From Nissolia schottii (Eukaryota; Streptophyta; Magnoliopsida; Fabales; Fabaceae), in assembly GCA_003254905.1 (NCBI GenBank), contig QANU01054449.1, forward strand, positions 474,404 through 538,403: a stretch of DNA of 64,000 nt. Direction: 5' to 3'. Made by a program: the position numbers and the translations under genes. Numbering within the stretch: position 1 is the first letter of the stretch; every line of letters begins with the position of its first letter. Under the pieces are notes generated by a model. The model was not told where the DNA came from and ran no database searches. It was given only the letters and a program-made list of their open reading frames with translations. Of this stretch, positions 34,802-48,660 are shown piece by piece.

Positions 34802-37800
34802 TTTGGGTGTTGAACCAAGGAGATCTACTACTCGCAACAATGATTCATCCTTTCGTTAGAATTGAGTTCACACAAAGTGATATACTGTTAGTCCCAAAAT
34901 ATTTTTCATTCATATGAATGAAGATCAAATCCATACCATATAATTAAAGGATAATACAAGCTATTATCATGTCATACCTTGTGGTTAGTTAAATGTATAC
35001 ATGTATAATTAATATTAAATAATATGTATACCAATTTATTGGGGGGGAAAAATACCATATTAAATAATGACTGTTATGTCAACGTAGTCCAAATTCCCTC
35101 GTGTCTAATTCTACTTTCAGGATACAGCCTTTTCTAAATAAATATATGTAATTAATTAATCATATTGCTTTAATTCCGATTTGTTTGCCAGGTTTGACGC
35201 TTAAATTTGTGTCGATTAAGAAAACTTCCCTAACATTAATTAAGGACTCATTTTAATTGAGTTAAAATTATAATACTATTAATTTTTAGGCTCTTAAAGT
35301 CTTCTTGCGGCAGTACATTATAGATTGTTCACTTTATAATATACGTTGAATGCACGTACGTTATGTGTCATTCTAAAACATTAACCGGGTTGAGTATGCT
35401 CTTATTTTTGATAGTTTTATGAGGCTGTTAATGTCTTTTTAGGTAACGAAACAACTTCTTATAAATTTCTCAGAATAAAAAAATATAAGACACCAAACAA
35501 AAACCCTCAAAGGAACTAAGACATTAAGAGCCTAAATTGTTGTGCGCTAATGTTTTTTCGATTCAAATTAAATTTAATGAAAGATATGACTTAATTGTTG
35601 ATTGGGAGTTTGATGAGGCTGAAAATCATCCTCTCCCGCTACAATTAAAAAATGTTTGTGTTACACAAATTGCCAATGCATTTTTCCCCTCCGATTATAA
35701 GATGTAGAAATCCATATGTAAGATTGTAATTGCTTCTGTTATCCGTTTGCCTTTTTCAAAAAAAATGGATTAAACAGTTAGGCTCAAAAACAGCACATAG
35801 CTTTATAAATTTTTTAAAATGAAATGAAATTAGTAGCCAGCTCTTTCATTCTTTTTGCGAAGACATTGAAGTCCAACTCCAAATAAAGAGTCTTTTGATG
35901 TGTTCAACGTCAAGCATTCCTATTAGTATGCCAAATAAAGGCATTAACAAAAGGAGATCATATATATTAGATAAGAACACGTACGTCTCATCCCCCTCAC
36001 TTAAATTCTATTCCTTATCCATTCACCAAACACTGCTTTATTGGTGCCTCTCTTTAGCCGCACTATTACGCAAGTAATTACTATCTTATAACATTTTTAT
36101 AAACCAATTGCAAACGTAGCACATTTTGTTTGTCTTCTTCCCCAAAGTACACTAGTATACCTTTATTCTAATTGGCCTAAGTTAAACGACTAGTCTTTTT
36201 TTTTTTTTTTTTTCTCTTTCCCACCATTTCTCCATTTAACTCAATTGGCTTCCGTTGGAATGCCAATACAATGGCACCCTATGTTTCTGCCATGTATCAA
36301 AGAATTAAATAAGAAGATTATATTCCATTAATCAAAAAAAAAAAAGGTAAGAGTTAGATGCTTATTTAATATCATACAGTCTGTGTGTAGCCATTTCCGT
36401 CGAATAAATAAAAAATCATATAGTCTGTAAACTATTAGACACCCAAACAAAGTGTTGTTGTTTTTGCTTTCTTTAGTATTATTATTATTTACATTAGAAG
36501 AGAAAGAAACAAAAAGCTGCCTCCTAACAAAAACTTGTCATGGCCTTATTTGAGACATGCTTGGAAAGAAATTCAAATAAATGAGAAGATAAATATACCA
36601 TTAGAAGAATAATGCCTTTGATCTCTAAGCCGTAATGTGAGATTTTTCCATGACATTGTCTTGATAAATTTTTATCATTGGTTGGGTTCTCTTGCAGACC
36701 TAAACTAGCTACGGTCCAGCTTTTAATTAATGGTAGAAATTTAAACATAACAATATCATGTGAAAATTTTATATAGACAATTTATTATCAATATGAGGTT
36801 AGTCAAAGTCTTGAGTTCGAGTACTAGAAATAGAAAAATATTTTGTTGAAAAATCTTTACATCCTTTAAGGGATTTCAATTAAATCAAATCGAGTTAGTC
36901 TAATTTTTGAAAAGAAGATTTAGATACTGATGATTCAATCGAGACAAAAAATACTTAAATGAGATATCTTAGTGCGTTAAGAAAATTTAATTTATGTAAG
37001 AAACTTTCACCTAATTCAGTTCAAATGTTTAATAAGAAAGCTTTTTACTCAAAAATAAATTTGTTTACAACAAAATTAGTAAAATATTAGTGAATGTAAA
37101 ATAGAACTACGAACATTACTACATACATATATATGTGTTCAAGTCTTCACTTAATAATTCAAAGTTTTTGGGAGAATAGGAGAACTAATTGAAATTAATA
37201 TTTCGAATTATGATTTTTAGTTTTTATTATGTCAGAGTTTAGAATCTGAAAAAACATAGTAAAATCATACAGTAAAATAACTGTATTAATTAAATTCTAA
37301 ACATGCGACTGATCCAAATGTAGTAATTTTTCATGTTCAATTTTGCAAGTTTTGCCTCACAAACTCATAATCAAACTTTAGGTTTATACCAAAATGGCGC
37401 CACTGTTCCCGGCTACATCCCCAAATTTTCCAATCCTTTTGCTCCTGGTTGATTGGTGAATATAAAGTACACCAAAAGAAGAAAAAAAAACATGCACGAA
37501 TATTCTGTCCACTATAATCTCTTCCATTATTGCAGGGCATAATGTCGGTGATGTTTCTAAAGTAATCATTTAATCTCAACTTCAATGTCTCTCTATCTCC
37601 ATATCAGATTGCTGTAGTATCACTTTGGAACTGCTGAATCAGAAAGATACTGAAATTTATTTGGGTTTCTTCTTTTTCTTTTATTCACAAATTAAGGAAT
37701 AGATTTTTATTGGGTTGGGTGAATCCAAGTATCTACCGCCGGCAATAGTGACTAATCCCCTACTAAAAATAGAAATGTTTTTTTAAGATCATAGGTAAGA

Positions 37801-37838
37801 ATCGAACCTACCCCACATAGTTAAGGCCTAAGAGATAA
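34802..37838. other. intergenic DNA without a recognisable gene
   Basis: The stretch is AT-rich. A segment at about 36795-36920 holds gagttcgagtact, a B-box-like motif that may come from an old SINE. The sequence at 37795-37825 read in reverse (ggtaggttcgattcttacc) may be another such scrap, cut by the Copia element that begins at 37839. I cannot confirm either. Confidence 0.45.
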
Positions 37839-38268
37839 TGATATTAAATATCTACAGAATATAACTCACATTGACTATTTTTTTTCTCTTGCGCTCATGA
37901 AAGCATCACACAAACTCAGACTCACTAGTACTCACGCAGAAACTACCACATAGAGGAAGAAAATTTTAACTCACTAATTTCATTCACTTACACTTGTCCT
38001 TCTTACACTTGTTTCATACACTTGTGCTTGCACTTGTTTCTTATGCTTCTTCAATAGGCATTACTACATGAACAAAATACTAAATTATCAACCACCCTAT
38101 TTTCTATGAAACCAAGAATGACAGACATGAGTACTGACAACTTCCTAACTTAGTACAATAAAGTAAATAAATGTTAACACTATTTTCTTTGACTTCTTGC
38201 ACTCTTTCTGATGCACACATAGTTATCGAAGGAGACAATAGGGTGCAAGCATGGTTTAAAGGCTCACA
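37839..38268 (-). repeat. 3' LTR of the Copia element
   Basis: On the minus strand it starts TGTGAGCCTTTAAACC and ends ..TTTAATATCA. It aligns over its whole length with 44265-44701. Confidence 0.85.
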
Positions 38269-38271
38269 TTT

Positions 38272-41200
38272 CCTCCCTTAAACCAAGCTTGTAGAATTAC
38301 CCACTTCAAGCATTTTCTTTAACTTGCAAAATAACTCAATTTTCAATAGCTTTGTAAAAATATCTGCAACTTGCTCTTTAGTTGACAAATCAATCACCAC
38401 TTCCTTCTTAGCTACCAATTCCTGAATCTTGTGAAATTGGATATCAATATGCTTGGACCTCTCATGAATCATTGAATTTTCGCACCGTGTGATTGTAGAC
38501 TTGTTGTCGCAAAAATTGTTGTGGGAATATTGCTCTGCTTCTGATTCAATACTTCAAGAATTCTTTTTATCAGACCCAAGATGAAACACGTACCCCGGAG
38601 TACTCTTTCTTGTTTCTATGTTATGGGAATGCTCTGCTTCTGATTCAATATTTCAAGAATTCTTTTTGAGTCATACTTTTTGTGTAACAGAACTGCTTAC
38701 TGCTATGTATTCTACTTCAGCTGTAGAGAGTACAACAATTGGTTGTTTCTTTGATGAAAAAGATATTGCACCAGACCCAAGATGAAACACGTACCCTGGA
38801 GTACTCTTTCTTGTTTCTATGTCACCTGCCTAGTCATTATTTGTATATCTAACAAGATTTACACAATCAATATTATCATAAAAAATTCCATCATTCAGTG
38901 GCAGTCACATGGCTCCTCCATGAACCTAAGTAATCCAACTCCAAAAACAATGTTTGGCCTGGTTGTTGTCAAATACCTCAAGCTTCCAATCAAACTCTTG
39001 TAAAAAGGAGGATTCACAACTCTTTCTTTTTTTCCTCTTGTCAATTTTAGTTTTTCTTTAATTGGAGTGGAAACTGGCTTTAACTTTTTTATCTAGAATT
39101 TCTTCTTTTGAGAAATGAAAATTTCATCATCCTTCTGAGCAACTTCAATGCCCGAAAAATAAGACATCAAACTCAGATCTATCATTTCAAAATGTTTCAC
39201 CATAGCCTCCTGAACTCTACAGCCATCTTCAAATTATTTCTAGTGAAAATCAAATCGTCGACATAAAGACGCATAATGAGAATATCATCAGGATCAACAA
39301 ATTTGATATACAAAGTGTGCTCAAATGGACATATTTGAAAACCATTCTCAATGAAATACGAATCAATCTTCTTGTACCATGCTCTTGGTGCTTATTTCAA
39401 ATCATACAATGTCTTCTTCAACTTGTAAAATTTTTCTTCTTCTCGAGGGCTCACATAACTTGCAGGTTGCTCAACATACACTTCCTCTTCCAAAGTACAT
39501 TCAGAAAAGCATATCTAGCATTCATTTAATATATCTTCCGCTTATTTTGAGTAGAAAGTGAGGTAATCATATGAATTGTGTCTAATCTGGCAACTAGAGA
39601 AAATACCTCAAAATAATCAATACATGGCTTCTGCTTATCCCTTTGTAACCAATCTCACTTTGAAGCGATCCATCTCTCCATTAGGGTTATACTTTGTCTT
39701 GTATACATACCCACTTCATTCCAATTGGCCTTTTATTTGCATGCAGATATGTTAGCACCCACATATTATTTTTCTCAATTGCAAAGATTTCTTCATCCAT
39801 GGCTATTCTCCAATCCTTGTCATTAGAAGCCTCTTCAAAGCTTACTAGTTCACAACCTGCAAATAAAACAAAATTGATAATATCCTCATCAGATGAATCA
39901 TTAGCATTATTCACGACATAATCCTCCATTATTGTTATTAGCCAATGGTTCCTCTAAGGTTGAGATGATGTGTCTGCTTCTCCAACTTCTTCTTCATATT
40001 TGTCAGGAATCATCATAGACTCCTTTTGAGCTTTGGAGAAGCAGTCCCATATTCATTCTTCATCAAATGTCACATATCGATTGATGATCACCATGTTGGT
40101 CTTTGGATTGTATAATTTGTATGCCTTAACTTGTACTGTAACCAATGAAAATACACTTCTCACCTTTGTCATCTAATTTCTTTCTCAGTTGATTCGGTAC
40201 ATGAGCATATGCAATGCTTCCAAAAACTCTGAGATGATGAATTAAAGGTCTCTTTTCGCTCCAAGCTTCTTTTGGTGTTTTGTCACAAACACGCGCACCT
40301 GTTCAAAATATACACAGTTGTAGCAACAACTTCTGTCCAAAATTCTCTAGACACTTTTTTGAACCTAAACATGCATCTGACCATATCTATTATTGTCATG
40401 TTCTTCATATTTGCTACTCCATTCTGTTGGGGAGTGTGTCTGGTAGTCAACTGATGTTGAATGTCATGTTGCTCAAAGAAATATGTACAACCAAGATACT
40501 CTTTATCTCTGTCTGTTCTCAGAGTCTTGATTCTAAAACCACTTTGTTTCTTTACAAATGCCTTGAATGACTTAAAGACATCACAAGCTTCTGATTTCTG
40601 CTTCAAAAAAATACACCCATGTCTTTCTACTAAAATCATCAATAAAAGTGATAAAATACTCGTTGTCACCATGGGTTGGTATTTGAACTGTGCACATATC
40701 TAAATGCATAATCTCCAATAATCTCCTTGCTCTCCAAGATTTTTCAATAGGAAATGATTTCATGTACTTCATTCCCAATTGAAAAGCCCCACAAACAAAG
40801 TTAGAAATTTCTACAACTAGCAAACCAAAAACAAGTTCTTTTCTTGACAGATAATTTAATCTGGAGAAATGAAAATGTCCAAAACACATATGCCACAACC
40901 AGTTATCATCAGATATCATAGAACTCAAGCAAGAAAATTTTTCATGCTGAATTTTCAATGGAAAAGTCTTTTTGGAGTCATTTTTACCTTGGTAATGGAT
41001 CTCTCTTGCTTGTCAATGAGTGTGTAGTCCCCTTAATAAATTTGCATGTTATAACCCTTCTCTAACAACTGTCTCACACTCAACAAATTGCGATGAAGAC
41101 TAGGAGCATAATATACATCAGAAATAAAATTTTGTGAAATGCCATTTAATTTGATTGCTATTTGGCCTTTTCCCAAAATAGGAATATTTGAATTGTTGCC

Positions 41201-42279
41201 AAATTTCGTTGATGATTTTATTGATTCATCTAGTGAAGAAAATAGTTCTTTTATCTCACACATGTGGTTATGACAACCAATATCCAAATATCATGTATTT
41301 TCATCCTCAGGAAAAGTAATGCCTATCAAAAATAAACTTTGAGGATTAGGATTCTCACCAATATTTTGGTACTAGTTTTCAGTAACATTTGCTTGAGTGT
41401 TTGAATTCTAATTTGTTTGATTGTATCTGTAGTCTACAACTTTATGTTCATACTTTTCACAAGTATGTAGCAGTTGAAATAGATTCTCTCCTAGTAATAG
41501 TTGTTTCTTCCTCTTCCTCAGCTAGCAGCTCCAAAATTATTTTTACCTCTTTCTTGCCTTGATTGTCTGAAACCGTTGCCTCTTATTTGATTGTAATTGC
41601 CACAACCTCTTCCTCTAAAATTTCTTTACCTCTGTCAATAAAATTTCTTTTGCCTTAATTGTTGTACCCATGCATGGCTTCTTTCTTCTTCATCTTGGCT
41701 TGCCTCAGCTACTTGACTCTTCAAGGCTTCTTCTGTTGATTTTTTTGTATTCTCTAAGATTCTGATCACGTGACTTTCTAAGATTCCTTGTGTTTATGCA
41801 ACTTGTCACACCCCAACTTAGGAGGTGACCAGCATGCAAGGGACTAGTTCCCTTACGAAAGTTTCTGGAAAGCTTTTTGTAAAAAAAATGCACTTTAACT
41901 TTAATTAAAACAAATAAATTTTTTCCTTTTTTGAATAAACATAAACTCTTTTACATTAAACATAAATATACATAATAAAATACGCGACTGGTTCGAAGAT
42001 CCTGCCTGTATACAATTGGAGCACTCTAGACAAGACTCGATTACAAAATAAAAATAAAATAGCAATTCTTATAGGTAGCTTCACCTCAACGTGAATTGCC
42101 AACTCTTCGATTATGACGTCACTACGCAAATCATAAACTTCATGCTCTGCTACGCTGCTTCGTAACCTGTAATTGGAGGGGGAGGTTAAGGGGTGAGAAC
42201 TCTAGGAAGAGTCTCAGTGAATGGCAGTTCGCACCGCGACATGGGCACTTCGAAAAATCATGACATGCATATGTAATAC

Positions 42280-42321
<42 letters not shown>

Positions 42322-44222
42322 GCATAAAACAAATTTTATAATAATAAATAATACATAAAAATATTTGAAATCATAATCAGTTGGGGAGTTATCTAACTAG
42401 ACGTCCCAAGCATTATGGTTTAACTGTTCCTGAAATGTTTGGGCTTTATGGTCTTGCCCCTAATCTACAATATGATACATGACACAGGACATCACGGGCT
42501 GACATATCCGAGCTTTATAGCCTTGCCCCTAAATCTACACGAATCCTATTCTACTTTACGATCGTACAAGGTATACTAGGGTCAACGTAGGCTATTGTTG
42601 ACTTACAGTTCTATCCTAAATATACTCCCATGAAAACATTTTTAAATACATAATATAACATGATAACATAATCCTTATACTGATGGCATAACATGACTTA
42701 CTATCTTTAAGTGTCTTATCTTGGAAAAATAAAGGTAGACTAAGATCTCATGCTTAGGGAGGTTCCCAGGTAAGAGAGGTGCGTCACAATGAACATCTTA
42801 AGTACCAAGTCTTGTCCTTAGCCAAAACCTTTCCTCAATATAAGTTTTCTCCCACCAAAATCTTTTCTTAACCATGATCTTTTATTAAGGGTTTTACTAA
42901 ACAATATGAATATCTATATCACTTAGTACTAATCATACACACGCAACACGAATATATTTAATGCAGTAAAATATGTGGTTCAATGTGGTTCTAAAATAGT
43001 TTCATGATTTCTTAAAATAGTTTCCTAAATATTTACTTCATAAATAAAGAGTTTCTAAATAAATAATCATGAGAAAATAACTAATTAAATAAAAGAATAA
43101 CTAACTTCATAAATACATAAATAAAATAATAAATTCCACCTCCTAGGATTTTATAAAACATGCATAAATAATATAACGCTAAAATAAATAAATAATGACT
43201 TTAAAAATAAATGCATGGTCTAAAATAGACCGTGAAGAAATCACTTACCTTAACATGGCTGACCGCTAAGGAGCACTAAGCTGGGAGCTCCTGACGCCCT
43301 ACGTGGAGGCACTGTTTCCTCACGAACGAAAAATGGGAGGGAGAAAAGAAATAAAAAATAACTGAAGCGAAAAGTCTCATAAATGTGTGACCTCTCAAGT
43401 TTTGGAATGAATTAACAAGTCTAAACACTCATGGGAAGCTTCTATATATAGGGGGAGGAGGAGACCCCCTTCTACAGTTGTAAATGATGTGAGACTAATT
43501 CTCGATGTGTTGTAGCACTCCTTGGGCGCTGCAGCACTCCCACACGCCGTGCCGTTGTACGTAGTGCACCCAACGCGCTACAATGTGCTGACTTTCCTGC
43601 CTCATGTCTCGCACAAGATGAGACCCACGTCTCGCGCGAAACGTGCCTTCTCTTTTTTTTTTTCTTCTCTTCTAAGGGTCGTTACACAACTGTCATTGTG
43701 TTTGTGTCATGTGACTCTATTATTATAGTCACCACGTGATCAAATTTCATCGGCATGGTGCGGAGAATTTTTCCCATCACCTTGCTTTCTAGAATGTCTT
43801 CTCTGTAAACTCTCATCTTGTTGACAAGATTAGTAACACACAAAAAATATTATTCAATAGTTTTTTGAGCTGGACATTTCATACCGGCCATATTCTTTGT
43901 ATAAGGATAGCATTTTGGACTATTGCGCATTTTCTAACCCTTTGTAAGACAGCTTGAAAGTGCCCCACGCTTCTTTGGCAGTTGAGGTATTTACAATTCC
44001 GTCAAACACTAAATAATCTACTCCTTGATAGATTTGTGGCAGTGTCAATTGGTCCTTCCTTTCAGCAATTGGATTTGCTCTTTCTAGAATGTTATTTTCA
44101 ATATAGCTCCAAATATTGTGAGCCTATAAGTGGGTGATCATTAAAGTCGTCCAATAATCGTAATCAAGATTACCATCTAATTTGGGATCAGACCAACCAA
44201 TATGGAAGTTGTTTGCCATCAT
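38272..44222 (-). pseudogene. Copia gag-pol polyprotein, broken
   Basis: Reading on the minus strand from 44222, the gag starts MANNFHIGWSDPKLDG and reads to about 43730. After the inserted solo LTR come a zinc-knuckle area and a protease-like block (about 41290-41033, DIGCHNHMCEIKELF). Then come the GAG-pre-integrase (about 40958), the integrase (RTDRDKEY and HTPQQNGVA, 40670-40290), and the reverse transcriptase start (about 39890-39690, IPIGMKWV-like). The RNase H tail ends near 38280 (ERSKHIDIQFHKI). Stops and frameshifts lie between all blocks. The part at 38530-38830 contains an internal partial duplication of the RNase H region. It cannot make an intact polyprotein. Confidence 0.88.
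41804..43686. mobile_element. solo LTR inside the Copia gag region
   Basis: It starts TGTCACACCCCAACTTAGG and ends GGGTCGTTACA, with the perfect 5-bp TSD caact on both sides (41799-41803 and 43687-43691). At 1883 bp without coding capacity it is a solo LTR, probably Gypsy type from its length. It carries a TA microsatellite at about 42281-42317. Copia gag sequence continues directly on either side. Confidence 0.9.
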
Positions 44223-44264
44223 GACTCTTATAAAAATAACTGTTTGAGAACCAGCTCTGATACC

Positions 44265-44701
44265 GATATAATATCAGATACCCACAGAATATAGCTCACA
44301 CTGACTATTTTTCTCTCTTGCGCTCACAAAAGCATCACACAAACTCATACTCACATAGAATCAATAACATAGAGGAAGAGAATTGTAACACACTAATTTC
44401 ATTCACTTGTACGTGTGCTTCTTACACTGACTTCATATTCTTGTGCTTAATTCTTGCACTTGTTTCTAATGCTTCTTCACGTTACATACTCACTTATATA
44501 GGCATTACTACATGAGCGAAATACTAAATTCTCAACCACCCTATTTACTACGAAACACATGAGTGACAACTTCCTAACTTACTACAATACGGTAAATAAA
44601 TGTTAACACTATTTTCTTTGACTTCTTACACTCTTTCTTGTGCACACATAGTTAGTTACTTAAGGAGACAATAAAGTGCATGCTTGATTTAAAAGCTCAT
44701 A
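44265..44701 (-). repeat. 5' LTR of the Copia element
   Basis: It aligns with 37839-38268 and ends next to the primer-binding site. Its outermost bases read TATGAGC where the other copy has TGTGAGC, so the terminal TG has mutated. Confidence 0.85.
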
Positions 44702-44904
44702 GCTAAGGTGTGTACCGCCATACAATGTCACACCTTGTAGTTTAAATTAAGAAATAGTTAAACCACACTATTGTTGTTGCATGACCGTCTAAATGAAATG
44801 AATTCTTAATTTAACAAGTTGCTTTGAAACTCAATAACAATGTTAATTCTTGGTGGTCAGATATTAATGTAAGTAGTGTCCTTTGTTCTTCTCGACATTG
44901 TTGT

Positions 44905-45335
44905 GATTACTGTTATAGACTGAGTCATGAAGGCCCATCTGCCAAGGTCTTAACTAAGGGTCTGCGAATCAACTCGACCCTAAAACCTGCCCGAAAGCGT
45001 TACTTGGGGGTTTGCGGATTAACCCGGCCTAACCCGAACCAGTTCATAACGGCTAGCAAACTTCACGTCCCGAGATACGCTCTCCCCAACAGAAGACACG
45101 TCGTGACCGCCGAAGACACCATGATGGAGAGATCCTCGGAACGGCAAGAATCACAGACGCCACCCAGGTATTTAAACCCGACTAACACACTAGGTACGTC
45201 TGAGACCCAACACCCTATTTTTGCTAGCATCTTGAATATTCACTGACTTAAACATCGGAGTCCTTGCAGGTACCCGCCCCAGCGACCCCGAAGCACCCGA
45301 GAAGCTCCACGATCTAGAATACCCCCTCGGTACAT
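44905..45335 (+). mobile_element. fragment of a Gypsy-type LTR
   Basis: This GC-richer island stands in AT-rich DNA. It has a TATA-like ggtatttaaacc at about 45168, followed by the signature cttaaacatcggagtccttg near 45245 and gcaggtacccgcccc after it. That signature resembles the conserved R/U5 block of many plant Gypsy LTRs. Both ends are indistinct. The 140-codon ORF across it is not a gene. Confidence 0.6.
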
Positions 45336-46315
45336 TAACCATAATAAAAAAAACTCAATGTCGCATCTAGCTCACGTGAATGAAACATTGACCAAATCTT
45401 CATGAATATGTTTCCCACATGATTTTCCTTATCTAATCAATCAAATGCAGCTCGGGGCAAACTTAGCAATTATCACATTTTACAATGGTCAAAATGGGAA
45501 TCGCAAAAACTTTTGTCGGCTACAACAATTCAATACTGTTTCTGTTTACGTAGCTAATCTCGTTACCGCAACGAAAAGTTGAGCCTGCAAAGTAACCGAA
45601 GAAGTTAAATGCACAACAATAACATACACACATTAGTTTCATATGGTTCAGTATTCTTTCAAAAATGACGAGTGATGTAATTTCATTGGTTAAATGTGAA
45701 GAAGAGGAAAGGATTTTGCTTTCCACTTGTCAAAAATTTGAATAAACACTCCTAAGGTTCAAGTCATGATAAAATAATTTTTTTAAATTTTATAAAAACA
45801 AAAAAGATTGGTGAGAACTGAGAAGATTCAATTCAAATCTTAAAATCAATAATTAATTATATTATCCCAGTCAGAGGAGCACTGGCGGCATCAAGAATTC
45901 TACAAAACCATTTTTAGCCAGAGAGTCACTGACTCTGATGTTTAGCTAAAATATTCCATGCACCTTATATATAAAACCAATAAAAGTCAATCGTTTCAAA
46001 GAAAATAAAATAGACAACCTTCCATCAAAAGTCATGTTTTCATATAATTAAAGGGCTACATATGGATATCTGAAGTCAGACTCACATGACCTATGATGAT
46101 GGTGGCATTGCCCTCAAATGACATGAAAACATTTTCACATATGTGAGCGTGTGATGCCAAAAGAATATGGTCAAATTACATACACAAAACGGCTGAATAT
46201 TTTGATATAGGGGTTAAGTCAAAAAGTCAGTTCCGGCAGCCCTACCTATCTACTAGACAAAGCACCATAGTTACACGGCTCCTCACTGCCCACCATTGTG
46301 CTGTGTAATAAACAA

Positions 46316-46478
46316 TGCTCCCTCCGACAAGATGTTAAATGCCATTTTTAATTTTTAAATATATTATTGACATAATATATTTAAATATAAATTATAATTA
46401 AAAAGATTGAATTAATAGTATATATATATATATATAAATTAAAAGTGATGGTTAATATTAAATGAATGGAGTAATAAA
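46316..46478. mobile_element. Stowaway-like MITE remnant
   Basis: The left end is gctccctccgacaag, and the right end, ..ttaaatgaatggagta, reads tactccattcatttaa in reverse. This fits the CTCCCTCC end typical of Stowaway MITEs. The inner part is AT-rich. Confidence 0.5.
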
Positions 46479-47168
46479 TATTAGACATCAATTGAGTAAA
46501 GTCTATATTTTCTTATTAAATCTTATTATATATTAAATAACAATAGCATCAATACATATTATGGGTATGTTTGGCATATGTTTCAACTTCATGGTTTCAT
46601 TTTTCATATTATTATTGTTTACAAAATTTTATGTAAGAAATAGTGAAAATAAGAAATAGATCAAAAGAAATCGTTAAATTTATAGGATATTAGTTAGATT
46701 TATCTATTTACACTATGTATTAACAATAGAAGAATTTATAAGAGGATATATCATTATTGGAATGGAATCTATGATCACAAGGGTAAACTAAATTTCAAAG
46801 CATACCTCAAATTTTGGGATCCTGTTGCAAGGTTTTGCCTCTAATATTTAAACAAGTGGAATTGTTTTGTTCGAAGAAAGAGGCTGTGGGGGGGGGGGGT
46901 ATTTCAGTCAAAATGAAAATTGGGAAGTTGGGGTGGTTTACCAAGAGACAACAGTGTCCAAAAACATTATAAATATAGGACAAGCCAAGACATTTCAAAA
47001 TCCCCTCCCTTACTCCTAAGGCAACTCAAACATAAAATTCTCTCTCTGCCTCCAAAATCTTCAAACAACGAAGGAAAGGGATTTCTCTGCATAAGATAGC
47101 TCCATATCTATCTTTATTGAGATCCATTTTGGACGTATCCAAACTCAGTGTGTCCCTCTTTGGTCACA
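46479..47168. other. upstream region of the GH17 glucanase gene
   Basis: Presumed promoter and 5' UTR. It holds a poly-G run of about 10 near 46890 and a tataaatatagg TATA-like element at about 46969-46980. That lies about 190 bp upstream of the start codon, which would fit a transcript start near 47005. Confidence 0.45.
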
Positions 47169-48619
47169 ATGGCAACATTTATCACAAGATTGCCATTCTG
47201 CTTCATTTTTCTCACACTTTTTCTCTCTGCAGGTGCATTCCTTGTTCTGTTTTCCTCTGCTCTCTATGCATGCTTTTGATGTTATGTACTCCCTCCGTTA
47301 TATATTATCCGTCACTCTCACTTTTTTGGTACATTCATAAATCAATGTCTCTGGTGTAACTTTTAGCTTCACCAACTTGAAACCATTCATAAGAAAAAAG
47401 AGTTAAAAACAATTTTGATTCCCATCGAATAATTATTTCTAGTAGTAGTACTAACAGATTTGAGTGATTCTGCAACCACAGATATTGGATTTGTTGAACA
47501 AGTTTCATCCTTTGGAATCAACTATGGCCAAGTAGCCAACAATTTACCGGCACCGGACAAAGTCCTCGAACTCCTGAGCTCCCTCAAGATCACAAAAACA
47601 AGAATCTACGACACCAACCCTCAGATTCTGAACGCCTTCGCCAACTCTAACGTGGAAGTCATCGTTACAGTCGAAAACCAAATGCTGAACCAGTTAAACG
47701 ATCCACAGCAAGCACTCAATTGGGTAAGCCAGAACATCAAGCCATACCTGCCAGACACAAAGATCACAGGAATCCAAGTAGGCAACGAGATTTTCACCGA
47801 CGAAGACCCCTCCCTCATCCAGTTTCTCGTGCCAGTGGTGGTTAACATCCACAATGCTCTATCCCAGTTAGGCATAGAGTCAAACATCCAAGTCTCAACA
47901 CCAAGTTCCTTAGCAGTTCTTGAGGAATCTTACCCTCCTTCCGCAGGCAGCTTCAAGGGTGAGATCAATGGCATCATGACACAATTCTTGAGCTTCCTTT
48001 CGAAAACCAATGCACCCTTTTGGATCAATGCGTACCCTTACTTTGCATACAAGGATGACCCCAGTGGGATCCCTTTGGACTATGCGCTTTTCAACCCTAG
48101 CGAAGGGATGGTTGACCCTAACACCAAGCTTCACTATGACAACATGTTATATGCCATGGTTGATGCTGTTGTCTTTGCCATTGCCAAATTGGGGTTCAAT
48201 GATGTTGAGGTTAGGGTCTCTGAGACTGGTTGGCCTTCCAGAGGGGACACCGATGAGGCCGGCGCCACGGTGCAGAATGCTGCTACCTATAACAGGAACT
48301 TGTTTCGGAGGCAGATGGGGAATGAAGGGACACCTTTGAGGCCTAGGATGAGGTTGGAGGCTTACTTGTTTGCACTGTTCAATGAGGATTTGAAGCCTGG
48401 TCCTACCTCTGAGAGGAACTATGGACTATTCCAGCCTGATGAAAGAATGGCTTACAACGTTGGCCTTTCTGCTTTTGCTACCACTTCTACTCCATCCACC
48501 TCAATTTCTCTTACCTCCTCTGCTGCCACTAAGACCAAGGTAAAAACAGTACATTTTTCTTCTCTTTTTTCACTTGTTTAGACTAAATGAGAAAGTGTAT
48601 GGTACACAACTTTGGAAGA

Positions 48620-48660
<41 letters not shown>

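Larger units (their letters stand above)
37839..44701 (-). mobile_element. Copia LTR retrotransposon, decayed, with a nested solo LTR
   Basis: LTRs of about 430 bp lie at 37839-38268 (3' LTR on the element's strand) and 44265-44701 (5' LTR), clearly similar but diverged. The element reads on the minus strand. A PBS, GGTATCAGAGCTGG, adjoins the 5' LTR at about 44264-44251. A polypurine tract (aagggaggaaa) adjoins the 3' LTR. Possible TSD bases on the element's strand are ttagc and ttatc, 4 of 5 identical. The polyprotein is broken and split by a solo LTR at 41804-43686. Confidence 0.9.

Noticed and set aside
44824..45246. 140-codon ORF
   Set aside because: It coincides with the GC-rich Gypsy LTR remnant and reads through non-coding LTR sequence.
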